From Roseomonas sp. (GTDB lineage: Bacteria > Pseudomonadota > Alphaproteobacteria > Acetobacterales > Acetobacteraceae): a DNA stretch of 46,285 nucleotides. The translations under genes and the position numbers were made by a program. The stretch is taken from contig JADCEV010000024.1 in NCBI GenBank assembly GCA_020249865.1, positions 1 to 46,285 on the forward strand. The letters are read 5' to 3'. How positions within the stretch are numbered: position 1 is the stretch's first letter; each line of letters starts with the position of its first letter. Below the pieces are notes generated by a model. That model had not been told where the DNA came from. It was given only the letters and a program-made list of their open reading frames with translations, and did not search any database. Of the stretch, positions 1 to 7,128 are shown one piece after another.

Positions 1-242
<242 letters not shown>

Positions 243-272
243 TTATTCAGGTTCTGATTGGAAAAGCGAAGA

Positions 273-563
273 TCAGGCAGCGAGAATGCCCATGACGTCG
301 GATTCCTTCATGATCAGGAGCTCCTCGCCATTCAGCTTCACTTCAGTGCCGGACCACTTGCCGAACAGGATGCGATCGCCAGCCTTGACGTCGAGCGGAC
401 GAAGATCGCCCTTTTCGTTCAAGGTGCCGGCGCCCACGGCGACGACTTCGCCTTCCTGGGGCTTTTCCTTCGCGGTGTCGGGGATGATGATACCACCGGC
501 GGTCTTTTCTTCCGCATTAACGCGGCGAACCAGAACGCGGTCATGCAGGGGACGAAATTTCAT
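273..563 (-). CDS. groES: Co-chaperonin GroES
   Basis: 96-residue protein, the usual GroES length, beginning [14 protein letters not shown] and containing the mobile-loop region [19 protein letters not shown] and the C-terminal signature region around [15 protein letters not shown]. GroES caps the GroEL ring during ATP-driven folding in the cytosol. The open frame extends 28 codons further upstream, but ATG at 563 is chosen because it follows a strong AGGAGAGG ribosome binding site, gives the family N-terminus, and leaves a normal leader after the CIRCE operator at 641-667. It is the first gene of the groESL operon. Control by HrcA is inferred from the operator; hrcA itself is not in the window. 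Confidence 0.98.
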   Translation of the reverse strand: MKFRPLHDRVLVRRVNAEEKTAGGIIIPDTAKEKPQEGEVVAVGAGTLNEKGDLRPLDVKAGDRILFGKWSGTEVKLNGEELLIMKESDVMGILAA

Positions 564-640
564 AAGGTCCTCTCCTGAGCCTCGGGTTGATGACGGCTCG
601 CTCTGGGAAGCCTGACCGGTCACCGAGGGTGCCCCGGCCG

Positions 641-667
641 TTAGCACTCCCCCCAGAGGAGTGCCAG
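641..667. promoter_or_regulatory. CIRCE operator (HrcA binding site)
   Basis: The inverted repeat reads TTAGCACTC, nine bases, GAGTGCCAG. The left arm matches the CIRCE consensus (TTAGCACTC-N9-GAGTGCTAA) at all nine positions and the right arm at seven. It lies between the promoter and groES, overlapping the predicted transcription start. CIRCE is bound by the repressor HrcA, which is released on heat shock. Confidence 0.93.
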
Positions 668-668
668 T

Positions 669-697
669 GATCTAGGCTGGGCGGTGCGGCGCGTCAA
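669..697 (-). promoter_or_regulatory. Sigma-70-type promoter of groESL
   Basis: Read on the minus strand there is a TTGACG -35 box (692-697), a 17-base spacer, and a TAGATC -10 box (669-674). The predicted transcription start, near 662, falls inside the CIRCE operator at 641-667, the usual arrangement for HrcA-repressed promoters. Boxes and spacing are seen directly; activity is inferred. Confidence 0.7.
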
Positions 698-704
698 GCG
701 GTTG

Positions 705-731
705 GCAGCACTCAAAGCATGCTAGTGCTAA
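705..731. promoter_or_regulatory. Second, CIRCE-like inverted repeat upstream of the groESL promoter
   Basis: The sequence reads GCAGCACTC, nine bases, TAGTGCTAA. Seven of nine left-arm and eight of nine right-arm positions match the CIRCE consensus, and the spacer is exactly nine. It lies just upstream of the -35 box. It could be a second HrcA site on groESL or an operator for an unseen divergent transcript; no binding can be shown from sequence alone. Confidence 0.65.
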
Positions 732-771
732 TATGTTGATATCAAATATTTTTCTTGCAAAACCCCGGAGT

Positions 772-830
772 CGTCATGGCAAGCTTCCACCCTGTCCCGG
801 CGGGACGCCGGGGCAGGATGGCTTGTGACG
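772..830. repeat. Large imperfect palindrome (REP-like hairpin)
   Basis: The inner arms CCTGTCCCGGC (791-801) and GCCGGGGCAGG (807-817) pair over 11 bases with one G-T wobble and a five-base loop. The outer arms CGTCA...CAAGC (772-784) and GCTTGTGACG (821-830) extend the structure. It lies between the groESL promoter and the usg gene, with no coding frame of its own. It resembles a repetitive extragenic palindrome, but other copies in the genome cannot be checked here. There is no T-run, so it is not a classical terminator. Confidence 0.6.
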
Positions 831-846
831 GCATAGGAAAAGGAAG

Positions 847-1128
847 ATGAGCCTTAAGCTTCAGGGGTTGGAAAGCGTGGTGCGTATCCCGGATTGGCGG
901 CTGACCACGGCCGAATTACTCTATCATCTGCCCGATCACCCGCATGTGCTGCAAAGCTTCATTTGGCAGAAGCTGGATCGCGCGCCGGATTTTCCGGAAT
1001 TGGACCGGTTCCTGGCCTTTTGGCAGCGCGAGATTGACGGGCCGCTCCATTCGGTGCGGGTCGCCTCGGCCGCGCTGACGCGGCCGGCGGAACTGCGGTA
1101 TGCCAATGGGGTGTTTACGCTGCACTGA
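847..1128 (+). CDS. usg: Usg-family small protein
   Basis: 93-residue protein that I recognise as the alphaproteobacterial Usg family. It has the conserved segments DWRLTTAELLYHLPDHPHVLQ, FIWQKLDRAPDFPEL, and FWQREIDGPLHSVRVA, ending in a short conserved VFTLH tail. The name is historical: database entries call it a probable subunit of phosphoribosylanthranilate isomerase, but I know of no solid functional proof. There is no signal peptide or membrane segment, so it is likely cytosolic. An AGGAAG ribosome binding site precedes the ATG. The following PPC-domain gene is on the same strand 43 bases downstream and may be co-transcribed. The family call is firm; the function is unknown. Confidence 0.85.
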   Translation: MSLKLQGLESVVRIPDWRLTTAELLYHLPDHPHVLQSFIWQKLDRAPDFPELDRFLAFWQREIDGPLHSVRVASAALTRPAELRYANGVFTLH

Positions 1129-1171
1129 AACCCCTCAACACTGGGTGGCGAGTGACAAGGGGGGAAAGGCC

Positions 1172-2011
1172 ATGCGCCACATCCAGCAGCCTGGCCCGCC
1201 GGGGGCTCAGCGCATCATCGCCCATCCGGTGCGCGCCCAGGCGGTGGATGCGGAATTGCCGCGCGGGGCGAGCCTGCTGAGCGCGTTGCATGATTTGGCC
1301 CGCGCGCATGGGGCAGAGGGCGGGTGCCTGACACTTTCAGGCGGTGCTTTAGGGCCGTTTGCTTATGTGATCCCCGCGCTGGCGCCTGACCCATCCCACG
1401 CCGCCTATTATAGCGCCACCTTCCGCCCGGCGGGCGCCACGCGGCTTGATGTGGCTTCCATCACGGTGGGTTTTCGCGATGGCGCGCCCTTCTTTCATTG
1501 CCATGGCTTCTGGACCGAAGCCGATGGCCGCGCCGGTGGTGGCCATATGCTGCCGGAGGAAACCACCATCGCCGCGCCAATCCGCGCGCAAGGCGTGCTG
1601 ATTTCAGGCGCTCGGTTTGAAGCGCGTCAGGATGCGGAAACCGGCTTCAAGCTGTTCACGCCTGTTGTCACCTCGCCGCCAAGTGCCACCAGCGCCAATG
1701 GCATTGCGATCCGGCTATGCCCCAATCAGGACATTACCGCAGCCCTTGAAGTGGCGGCGGCAGGTGCTGGCTTTGCTGCAGCGCGGCTGCATGGCGGTGT
1801 AGGCAGCATCATTGGCGCGCGTTATGCCAATGCGCCGCCAGTGGATAATTTCGCGACCGAAATGCTGATCCGCAATGGCGTGATCCGCCCCGGCGCCACG
1901 CGGCTTGATGTGGCAATGGTGGATTTGACTGGGCATTTGAGCGCGGGGGTGCTGACGCCCGGCGATAATCCTGTGCTGATGACGCTGGAGGCGGTGCTGG
2001 TGCCGGACTGA
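1172..2011 (+). CDS. Tandem PPC/DUF296-domain protein
   Basis: 279-residue protein with two PPC (plants and prokaryotes conserved, DUF296) domains. The first, around residues 25-160, has the family pattern: an aromatic/His patch FFHCHGFW followed by DGRAGGGHMLPEE, where the histidines and GGH are the usual conserved residues. The second half is a diverged copy with LHGGVGSIIGARY and a final TLEAVLVP strand. PPC proteins form trimers; some bind DNA or a metal, but bacterial roles are mostly unknown. The frame is open upstream to 1100, overlapping usg; ATG at 1172 is chosen because GGGGAAAGG lies just before it and MRHIQQPGP is a plausible N-terminus. Cytosolic; function not predictable. Confidence 0.75.
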   Translation: MRHIQQPGPPGAQRIIAHPVRAQAVDAELPRGASLLSALHDLARAHGAEGGCLTLSGGALGPFAYVIPALAPDPSHAAYYSATFRPAGATRLDVASITVGFRDGAPFFHCHGFWTEADGRAGGGHMLPEETTIAAPIRAQGVLISGARFEARQDAETGFKLFTPVVTSPPSATSANGIAIRLCPNQDITAALEVAAAGAGFAAARLHGGVGSIIGARYANAPPVDNFATEMLIRNGVIRPGATRLDVAMVDLTGHLSAGVLTPGDNPVLMTLEAVLVPD

Positions 2012-2065
2012 TCGACGCTTTCTTGTCGTAGGCGCCTGATGCTCATACGGCGAAAGGAGAGTGGC

Positions 2066-2449
2066 GTGGAGGACGACCTATCAACCCAGCCAGAGTACTG
2101 CGTGCAGCAACAACTTGAGGCCTATAACGCGCGCGATATTGACGCCTTTATGCGCTGGTGGGCTGAGGATTGCTGCTATTTTGGCTTCCCGGACCAGCTT
2201 CTGGCCAAGGGAGTTGCAGAGATCCGGGAGCGGCATCTGATACGTTTTCGTGAACCGAACTTGCATGGGCGGTTGGTCACGCGGTTATCCGTGGGCAACC
2301 TTGTCATTGATCAGGAGGTTGTGACGCGAAGCTTCCCGGAAGGCCCTGGCGAGGTTGACGTGATTGCGATCTATGAGGTCGAAGGCGGGAAGATTTCCAA
2401 GGCTTGGTTCAAGATGGGAAAGCCTCGGCTACACAATTCCTCACCGTGA
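2066..2449 (+). CDS. NTF2-like (SnoaL-type) fold protein
   Basis: About 127 residues with the shape of an NTF2-like/SnoaL domain: an N-terminal helix QQLEAYNARDIDAFMRWWAEDC, a middle segment GVAEIRERHLIRF, and C-terminal beta strands ending EVDVIAIYEVEGGKISKAWFKMG. The family includes steroid isomerases, polyketide cyclases and many proteins of unknown role, so no reaction can be named. GTG at 2066 is preferred over ATG at 2039 because AGGAGA lies five bases upstream of it. The gene follows the PPC gene on the same strand and ends 17 bases before the convergent gene at 2467. Cytosolic, no signal peptide. Confidence 0.7.
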   Translation: MEDDLSTQPEYCVQQQLEAYNARDIDAFMRWWAEDCCYFGFPDQLLAKGVAEIRERHLIRFREPNLHGRLVTRLSVGNLVIDQEVVTRSFPEGPGEVDVIAIYEVEGGKISKAWFKMGKPRLHNSSP

Positions 2450-2466
2450 GCGGAATTGACGCGATA

Positions 2467-2700
2467 CTAAAGATACTTGCCGCGTTCCAGAATCTCGAGC
2501 GTATATTCCTTGTAGGTAATGCCGAGTTCCTCAGCGCGCGCGAGGCGCCTTAAGGCAATCTCCCGCGGCGGGGTTTTCCAGGTGCGTTTATGCGCGCGGC
2601 GCCAATGCCAGGCGCGCCAGGATGCGTTGACATCTTCCTCCTCATCCAGCGGCGGGCCGCCATTATGGCGCGGCGCTGGGGGCAGCATGTCAGATGCCAC
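2467..2700 (-). CDS. Small conserved protein with HNGGPPLDEEE motif
   Basis: 77-residue protein in two parts: a Pro/Gly-rich N-terminus RHNGGPPLDEEED and a basic helical C-terminus WRAWHWRRAHKRTWKTPPREIALRRLARAEELGITYKEYTLEILERGKYL. I recognise this layout as a recurrent alphaproteobacterial small protein without assigned function. The HNGGPPL segment also turns up at the ends of other, unrelated alphaproteobacterial proteins. The high charge and helix content of the C-terminus would suit a nucleic-acid or protein contact, but that is a guess. Its ATG overlaps the stop of the upstream glutathione transferase gene by 11 bases, so translation is probably coupled. An ordinary shadow frame is unlikely given the recognisable motif. 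Confidence 0.75.
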   Translation of the reverse strand: MASDMLPPAPRHNGGPPLDEEEDVNASWRAWHWRRAHKRTWKTPPREIALRRLARAEELGITYKEYTLEILERGKYL

Positions 2701-3304
2701 TCACGGGCGGCATGGTGGCGGCGAAGGAAGCGCGGTCTGACGCGCGGTCAAACCAGGTGGCAAGGCCCGGCAGACCCTCACGCCAAGCCCACACGCGATG
2801 GCGCCTTTCGCAATAGCCAAGCACGGCGAGCAGCGCGAGGAAGCCGGCATCGGGCGCAGCATAAACGCCACGCGCGACATCATCCTGCAGCGCGGCGGCG
2901 ATGCGCGCGGCGCGGGCTTCTTCCAGCGCAATCACGCCCGGCGATCTTTCATGCACCGGGCGGCGCAATTCCCGGTTCCAGACTGCGATGCCATCCAACA
3001 TGCCAAGCACACGGCCATAGGCCGCAAGCCGCTTCCAGCCATCCGCACCATCACCCAGCAAACGCTTCTCTGGCGCCACCAGACCATCCAGCACCATCAG
3101 AATGGGCGTGGTTTCCGTGACCGTGGTGCCATCCGCCAGCACCAACGATGGCACGCGCCCGACCGGGTTATGCGGCAGCAGGCTGGAAGCCGGATCGCGC
3201 AAGGTGGTTTCGGTAAAGGCAATGCGGCCTTCAAGGCCAAGTTCCAGCACCGCCATGCGGGCAATGCGGGCATAGGGCGAACCGGCGGAATGGAAAAGCT
3301 GCAT
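2690..3304 (-). CDS. Glutathione S-transferase family protein
   Basis: 204 residues, typical GST length. The N-terminal thioredoxin-like domain starts MQLFHSAGSPYARIARM, where the SPYAR segment is the usual active-site region. It continues to NPVGRVPSLVLADGTTVTET, containing the cis-proline (VPSL) and the Glu-Thr pair that holds the glutathione glutamyl group. The C-terminal all-helical domain follows from about residue 85. The enzyme would conjugate or reduce electrophiles with glutathione in the cytosol; the substrate cannot be told. It overlaps the downstream small HNGGPPL gene by 11 bases, forming a two-gene unit. The upstream aminotransferase ends 115 bases away on the same strand and may or may not share a transcript. 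Confidence 0.88.
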   Translation of the reverse strand: MQLFHSAGSPYARIARMAVLELGLEGRIAFTETTLRDPASSLLPHNPVGRVPSLVLADGTTVTETTPILMVLDGLVAPEKRLLGDGADGWKRLAAYGRVLGMLDGIAVWNRELRRPVHERSPGVIALEEARAARIAAALQDDVARGVYAAPDAGFLALLAVLGYCERRHRVWAWREGLPGLATWFDRASDRASFAATMPPVSGI

Positions 3305-3419
3305 CGCGAAAACCTAACCCGCCACGCCGCATCTGACGAGGCCCGGCATTATACCCGCAACGCGCCTCTGGGCGGCCAAAGAACCAAAATATCCATCTCA
3401 CGCTGCGTCGTTTGAAACA

Positions 3420-4577
3420 TCAGGCCAGCCGCCCCGGCACAGCGGCAATCACCGCTTCCTCGGCATTGGCGAAAGCGAGCCGCAAATGGCGTTCCTGGCC
3501 GGGGCCGAAAAAGCTGCCGGGCAGGCCAAGCAGGCCGCGATCAACCGCCAAAGCCTCGGCCATGGCTTCCGCATGCGGCGCATCATCAGGCAGGCGCAAA
3601 TAGGCGAAGTAGGTGCCCAGTGCATCAATGCGCCAGGCATTCGCCGGCGCCATGGCGGCGCGAAACGCCTCGGCCCGCGCGGCCATGATGGCGCGATTGC
3701 CCGCGCGCCAATCACGCAGCGCCTCCACCCCCCAAGCCAGCGCAATTTGTGGCGCGCGTGGTGGGCAGATCTGCACCGTATCAATCGCCTTCGCCAATTC
3801 GCGCTGAAACCCCGCACCAGCCGCAATGGCGCCAACGCGATGCCCCGGCACGCAATAGGCTTTCGAAAATGAATAGAGATGCACAACATGATCCTGCCAT
3901 GTCGCATCCTGGAACAGCCCATGCGGCGCGCCAGCGGCTTCCGGGATGAAATCGCGATAGGTTTCATCCAGCACCAGCCAGGCACCGTGATCGCGGCAGA
4001 GCTTGGCGAATTGCGCGACGAGTTCTGGTGAGTATGTCGCGCCGGTCGGGTTGTTCGGTGTCACCAAAACAATCGCGCGCACGCCTTGCATCAAGGTTGC
4101 CGCCAAGGCCGGATCGGGCAGAAAGCCATCCTCCGCCCGGCAGGGCAAAACGCGGCAGGGAATGCCAAGCGCCTCCAAAGCCATGCGGTGGTTGAAATAC
4201 CAGGGCGCGGGCAGCATCACCGCATCTCCCGCACCTGCAAGCGTTATCATGGCCAGCGTAAAGGCCAGATTGCCACCTGCGGTGATGGCGATATCGCCCG
4301 CGCCAATCGGTGCTGCATAGGCGCGCGCCATATCGGCGGCCAAGGCTTCCCGCAAGGCGCCTTCGCCTTCAATCGGGCCATAGCCGGCGGATTTCGCATC
4401 CCCCGCAGCGGCAGCGAGGCGCGCCAGCAAATCCGCATGCGGCGGATAGCCCGGCACGGCCTGAGTCATATCCAGGACCGGACCGGCGCCGCCCTGATAG
4501 CGGGCGGCCCAGCGGCGCACGGCGGGAATGGGCGGGGCGCCAGTGGCGCGGATGCGGGGGGAAAGCGGCAAATCCAT
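3420..4577 (-). CDS. PLP-dependent aminotransferase (class I/II fold)
   Basis: 385 residues with the full fold-type I aminotransferase pattern: AGGNLAFTLAM in the cofactor phosphate-binding region, NNPTG at 175-179, the pyridine-nitrogen aspartate D204 in LVLDETY, the Schiff-base lysine K239 in YSFSKAYCVPGHRVG, and a C-terminal arginine in RHLRLAFAN for the substrate carboxylate. It would move an amino group between an amino acid and a 2-oxo acid. Aspartate/aromatic-type aminotransferases are the closest resemblance, but the substrate is not determined by these motifs. No signal peptide, so cytosolic. A 115-base gap to the GST and a 54-base gap to the upstream secreted-protein gene leave operon membership open. 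Confidence 0.87.
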   Translation of the reverse strand: MDLPLSPRIRATGAPPIPAVRRWAARYQGGAGPVLDMTQAVPGYPPHADLLARLAAAAGDAKSAGYGPIEGEGALREALAADMARAYAAPIGAGDIAITAGGNLAFTLAMITLAGAGDAVMLPAPWYFNHRMALEALGIPCRVLPCRAEDGFLPDPALAATLMQGVRAIVLVTPNNPTGATYSPELVAQFAKLCRDHGAWLVLDETYRDFIPEAAGAPHGLFQDATWQDHVVHLYSFSKAYCVPGHRVGAIAAGAGFQRELAKAIDTVQICPPRAPQIALAWGVEALRDWRAGNRAIMAARAEAFRAAMAPANAWRIDALGTYFAYLRLPDDAPHAEAMAEALAVDRGLLGLPGSFFGPGQERHLRLAFANAEEAVIAAVPGRLA

Positions 4578-4631
4578 CAGCGCAAGGAACCATCACTGCG
4601 TGGCCGCGTCCATGGGGGGATTGCGCTGGTC

Positions 4632-4886
4632 CTATTCCCCGCGCTGCGCTTCCTTGATCGCCCGGCGCAGCTTGGCGATGCCGCTGCGCGTTTGGCCTTC
4701 GGCACAAAGCTGCCGGCCTTCATCCGCCAATACCCGCAAATGCGCCGGCGCCTCAGGGCCCAGGGCGGCAAAGCGCCCGGCAAGCTCAGCGCAATATTCG
4801 GGTGAATCGGAAATCAGCCGTGGCGCGGCCTGCTCCGCCAGGGCAGGCAAGGAAGCCAACAGCAGAAGGGCGAAAACCCAAGGCAT
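4632..4886 (-). CDS. Small secreted protein, unknown function
   Basis: 84 residues starting MPWVFALLLLASLPALAEQ, a clear Sec signal peptide with cleavage expected after ALA near residue 17. The mature part of about 67 residues has two cysteines (EYCAEL and RQLCAEG) and a basic C-terminal helix GIAKLRRAIKEAQ. I do not recognise the family. The frame can be extended to a GTG at 4931, but that would put 15 residues before the signal peptide, so ATG at 4886 is chosen. It follows the histidine kinase gene by 57 bases on the same strand and could be the last gene of the HtrA-regulator-kinase group, which would fit a periplasmic role. Confidence 0.65.
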   Translation of the reverse strand: MPWVFALLLLASLPALAEQAAPRLISDSPEYCAELAGRFAALGPEAPAHLRVLADEGRQLCAEGQTRSGIAKLRRAIKEAQRGE

Positions 4887-4943
4887 GCGCGTTTCATAGG
4901 CAGTTCCGCCCTGCCGGGTGATGGCAGCCACATGAAGCCCGCT

Positions 4944-6359
4944 TCATGCGCGGGAACTGAGCGTGAGCCGCGCTTCCAGCCCGGGCCTTGCAGCGCCGGG
5001 TTGCCCATCACCCAGACGCAAATCCCCGCCATGCAGCGCGGCCACGGCCTTGACCAGGGAAAGCCCAAGCCCGGAACCCGGCAGGGCGCGGGATGGATCA
5101 GCGCGGAAAAACCGTTCACCCGCCCGGGCGCGATCCTCGGCCGCCAGGCCCGGCCCTTCATCGCGCACGCTGATTTCGCGCTTGCCGCGCGCGGGGGCGC
5201 TGGCACTCAGGCGGATCGTGCCGCCTTCGGGGGTGAATTTCACCGCATTATCCAGAAGATTGGCAATGGCCTGCAGCACCATATCGCGATCACCCACCAT
5301 GGTGAGCCTTTCGGGCCAGGCTGTTTCCAGATGCTGGCCGCGTTCTTCGGCAAGCGCGCCATAGACCTCCGCCGCATCGGTCAGCACCGTCGCCAAATCA
5401 AAGGGCGCGAAGGCGGCGCGGCGCGCGCCGGCCTCAGCCTCCGCAATGCGGAGCAGCGCCTGAAAAACGCGGCTGATGCCATCCAGATCAGCAACGGTGG
5501 TTTCCATCGCGGCACGCAGGCTTTCCTCATCCGGTGCGCTCAGCAGCGCGTTTTCAAGCCGCATGCGCGCGCGCGCAATGGGGGTGCGCAAATCATGCGC
5601 GATGGAATCGGAAACACCCTTGATGCCGACCATGAGCTGATCAATCCGATCCAGCATGGCGTTCATGCTTTCACCCAATTGGTCGAATTCATCGCGCTGC
5701 GTGGAAAGCGGCACGCGGCGGGAAAGATCACCAGCGGCAATGGCACCAGCGGTGGCGGCAGCCGCGCGCAGCCGATCCGCCAGCGCGCGCCGCAGCGCCG
5801 CAGCGCCGGCGATGGCAAAGGCAACCGCCACCGCAAAGGACCAGAGCAAGGCTTCCGAAAGCAGGGTACGGAGCTTTTCACGATCAGCCGCATCGCGCCC
5901 GACCAGAACCCGATACCCCCCAGCCAGCGGCACATGATACATGCGCGCCGGCACCGCGACGCCATCGCGGCGTACCGTATCGGCCGACCAGGAGCCTGCG
6001 ATTTCCGCCGCCGGCGGCCAGCGATCGAGGTTGCCGGCAAGGCGAGCCCCGCTCTCATCCATCAGCAAATAGATGGCGTGGTCATCAATATCCACGGCCA
6101 ATCTTTCGCCAATCGCTTCCTTCACCGCTGCCGCACCGCCGCCGCGCCAGGCTTCCTGCAAGCCAATCGCATCGGCGCGGATCGCATCATCAATCTGGCG
6201 CGAAAGCGTGCCCGCCGTGCCCCACCAGAGCATGAGCGCAAAACCGAGTATCGCCGCCAGGAACAGCACGGCGAATAGCGCGGCAAAGCGAAAGCCGGCA
6301 CTTTTCAGATAGGCGCCAATATCGCGCCAGCCGCCCATATCCTCAGCCGGCGCGGCCAT
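4944..6359 (-). CDS. Sensor histidine kinase (HAMP, HisKA, HATPase)
   Basis: 471 residues: a membrane segment at about 26-46, a periplasmic sensor region of roughly 120 residues, a second membrane segment near 168-190, HAMP to about 243, and the phosphoacceptor H255 in DSIAHDLRTP. The ATPase domain has the N box NLLDNAVKF (367-375), DEGPG (400-404) and GSGLGLS (428-434). It autophosphorylates and passes phosphate to the response regulator encoded just upstream; the two genes are six bases apart. The sensor region has no domain I recognise, so the signal is unknown. The position behind an HtrA-type protease gene suggests envelope stress, which is an inference from context only. Confidence 0.94.
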   Translation of the reverse strand: MAAPAEDMGGWRDIGAYLKSAGFRFAALFAVLFLAAILGFALMLWWGTAGTLSRQIDDAIRADAIGLQEAWRGGGAAAVKEAIGERLAVDIDDHAIYLLMDESGARLAGNLDRWPPAAEIAGSWSADTVRRDGVAVPARMYHVPLAGGYRVLVGRDAADREKLRTLLSEALLWSFAVAVAFAIAGAAALRRALADRLRAAAATAGAIAAGDLSRRVPLSTQRDEFDQLGESMNAMLDRIDQLMVGIKGVSDSIAHDLRTPIARARMRLENALLSAPDEESLRAAMETTVADLDGISRVFQALLRIAEAEAGARRAAFAPFDLATVLTDAAEVYGALAEERGQHLETAWPERLTMVGDRDMVLQAIANLLDNAVKFTPEGGTIRLSASAPARGKREISVRDEGPGLAAEDRARAGERFFRADPSRALPGSGLGLSLVKAVAALHGGDLRLGDGQPGAARPGLEARLTLSSRA

Positions 6360-6365
6360 GCAATC

Positions 6366-7046
6366 TCAGGCGTCGGCGCGGATCATATAGCCCGCATTGC
6401 GTACGGTATGGATCAGCGGCACATCAAAGCCGCGATCCACCTTCTGCCGGAGGCGGGAGACATGCACGTCAATCACATTGGTCTGCGGATCAAAGTGATA
6501 ATCCCAAACCTTCTCAAGCAGCATGGTACGCGTGACCACCTGACCCGCATGGCGCATCAGATGTTCAAGCAGGCGAAATTCGCGCGGCTGCACTTCAATC
6601 CGCTTGCCGCCACGCGTCACGGTGCGAGACAGCAGATCAACTTCAAGATCGGCCACGGTCAATTTGGTCGCCGGCACTTCCATTGCAGGCCGGCGCGCCA
6701 GCGCTTCAATGCGGGCCAGCAATTCCGCGAAGGCGAAGGGCTTCACCAGATAATCATCGCCCCCGGCCTTGAGGCCTTTGACGCGTTCATCGACAGCGCC
6801 AAGCGCGGTCAGAAACAGCACAGGTGTCTTATTGCCTTGGCTCCGCAACGTTTCCACAATGCGCAGGCCATCCACGCCGCCCGGCAGCATGCGGTCCAGG
6901 ATCAGCAGGTCAAAAGGTTCCGACGCGGCCATGAAAAGCCCATCGCGCCCATTGGCGACATGCTCGACAATATGCCCAGCCTCTTGCAGGCCCTTTTTCA
7001 CAAAGCGGGCGACTTCGGCATCATCCTCGACAAGCAGGATTTGCAT
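6366..7046 (-). CDS. OmpR/PhoB-family response regulator
   Basis: 226 residues. The receiver domain has the acidic triplet E7-D8-D9, phosphoacceptor D51 in LLILDRMLPG, T80 and K102 in YLVKPF. The C-terminal winged helix (about 130-226) has the family signature REFRLLEHLMRHAGQVVTR and ends YMIRADA. It is the partner of the kinase six bases downstream and would bind DNA as a phosphorylated dimer. The HtrA gene lies 82 bases upstream on the same strand, so htrA, regulator and kinase may be one transcript, possibly self-regulated. Targets cannot be read from the sequence. No specific paralogue (OmpR, CpxR, QseB) can be named with confidence. Confidence 0.95.
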   Translation of the reverse strand: MQILLVEDDAEVARFVKKGLQEAGHIVEHVANGRDGLFMAASEPFDLLILDRMLPGGVDGLRIVETLRSQGNKTPVLFLTALGAVDERVKGLKAGGDDYLVKPFAFAELLARIEALARRPAMEVPATKLTVADLEVDLLSRTVTRGGKRIEVQPREFRLLEHLMRHAGQVVTRTMLLEKVWDYHFDPQTNVIDVHVSRLRQKVDRGFDVPLIHTVRNAGYMIRADA

Positions 7047-7128
7047 GGCAGGCTAACTCCAGAAACAGCAGCGACTCCCCAGCAGGCCAAGGCTACGCCG
7101 CTTCCTTGAAATACTCAAAATGGCGCGT

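Noticed and set aside
4932-6278. 448-codon open frame on the plus strand
   Set aside because: It is a shadow of the histidine kinase gene, with no domain pattern and basic, low-complexity composition.
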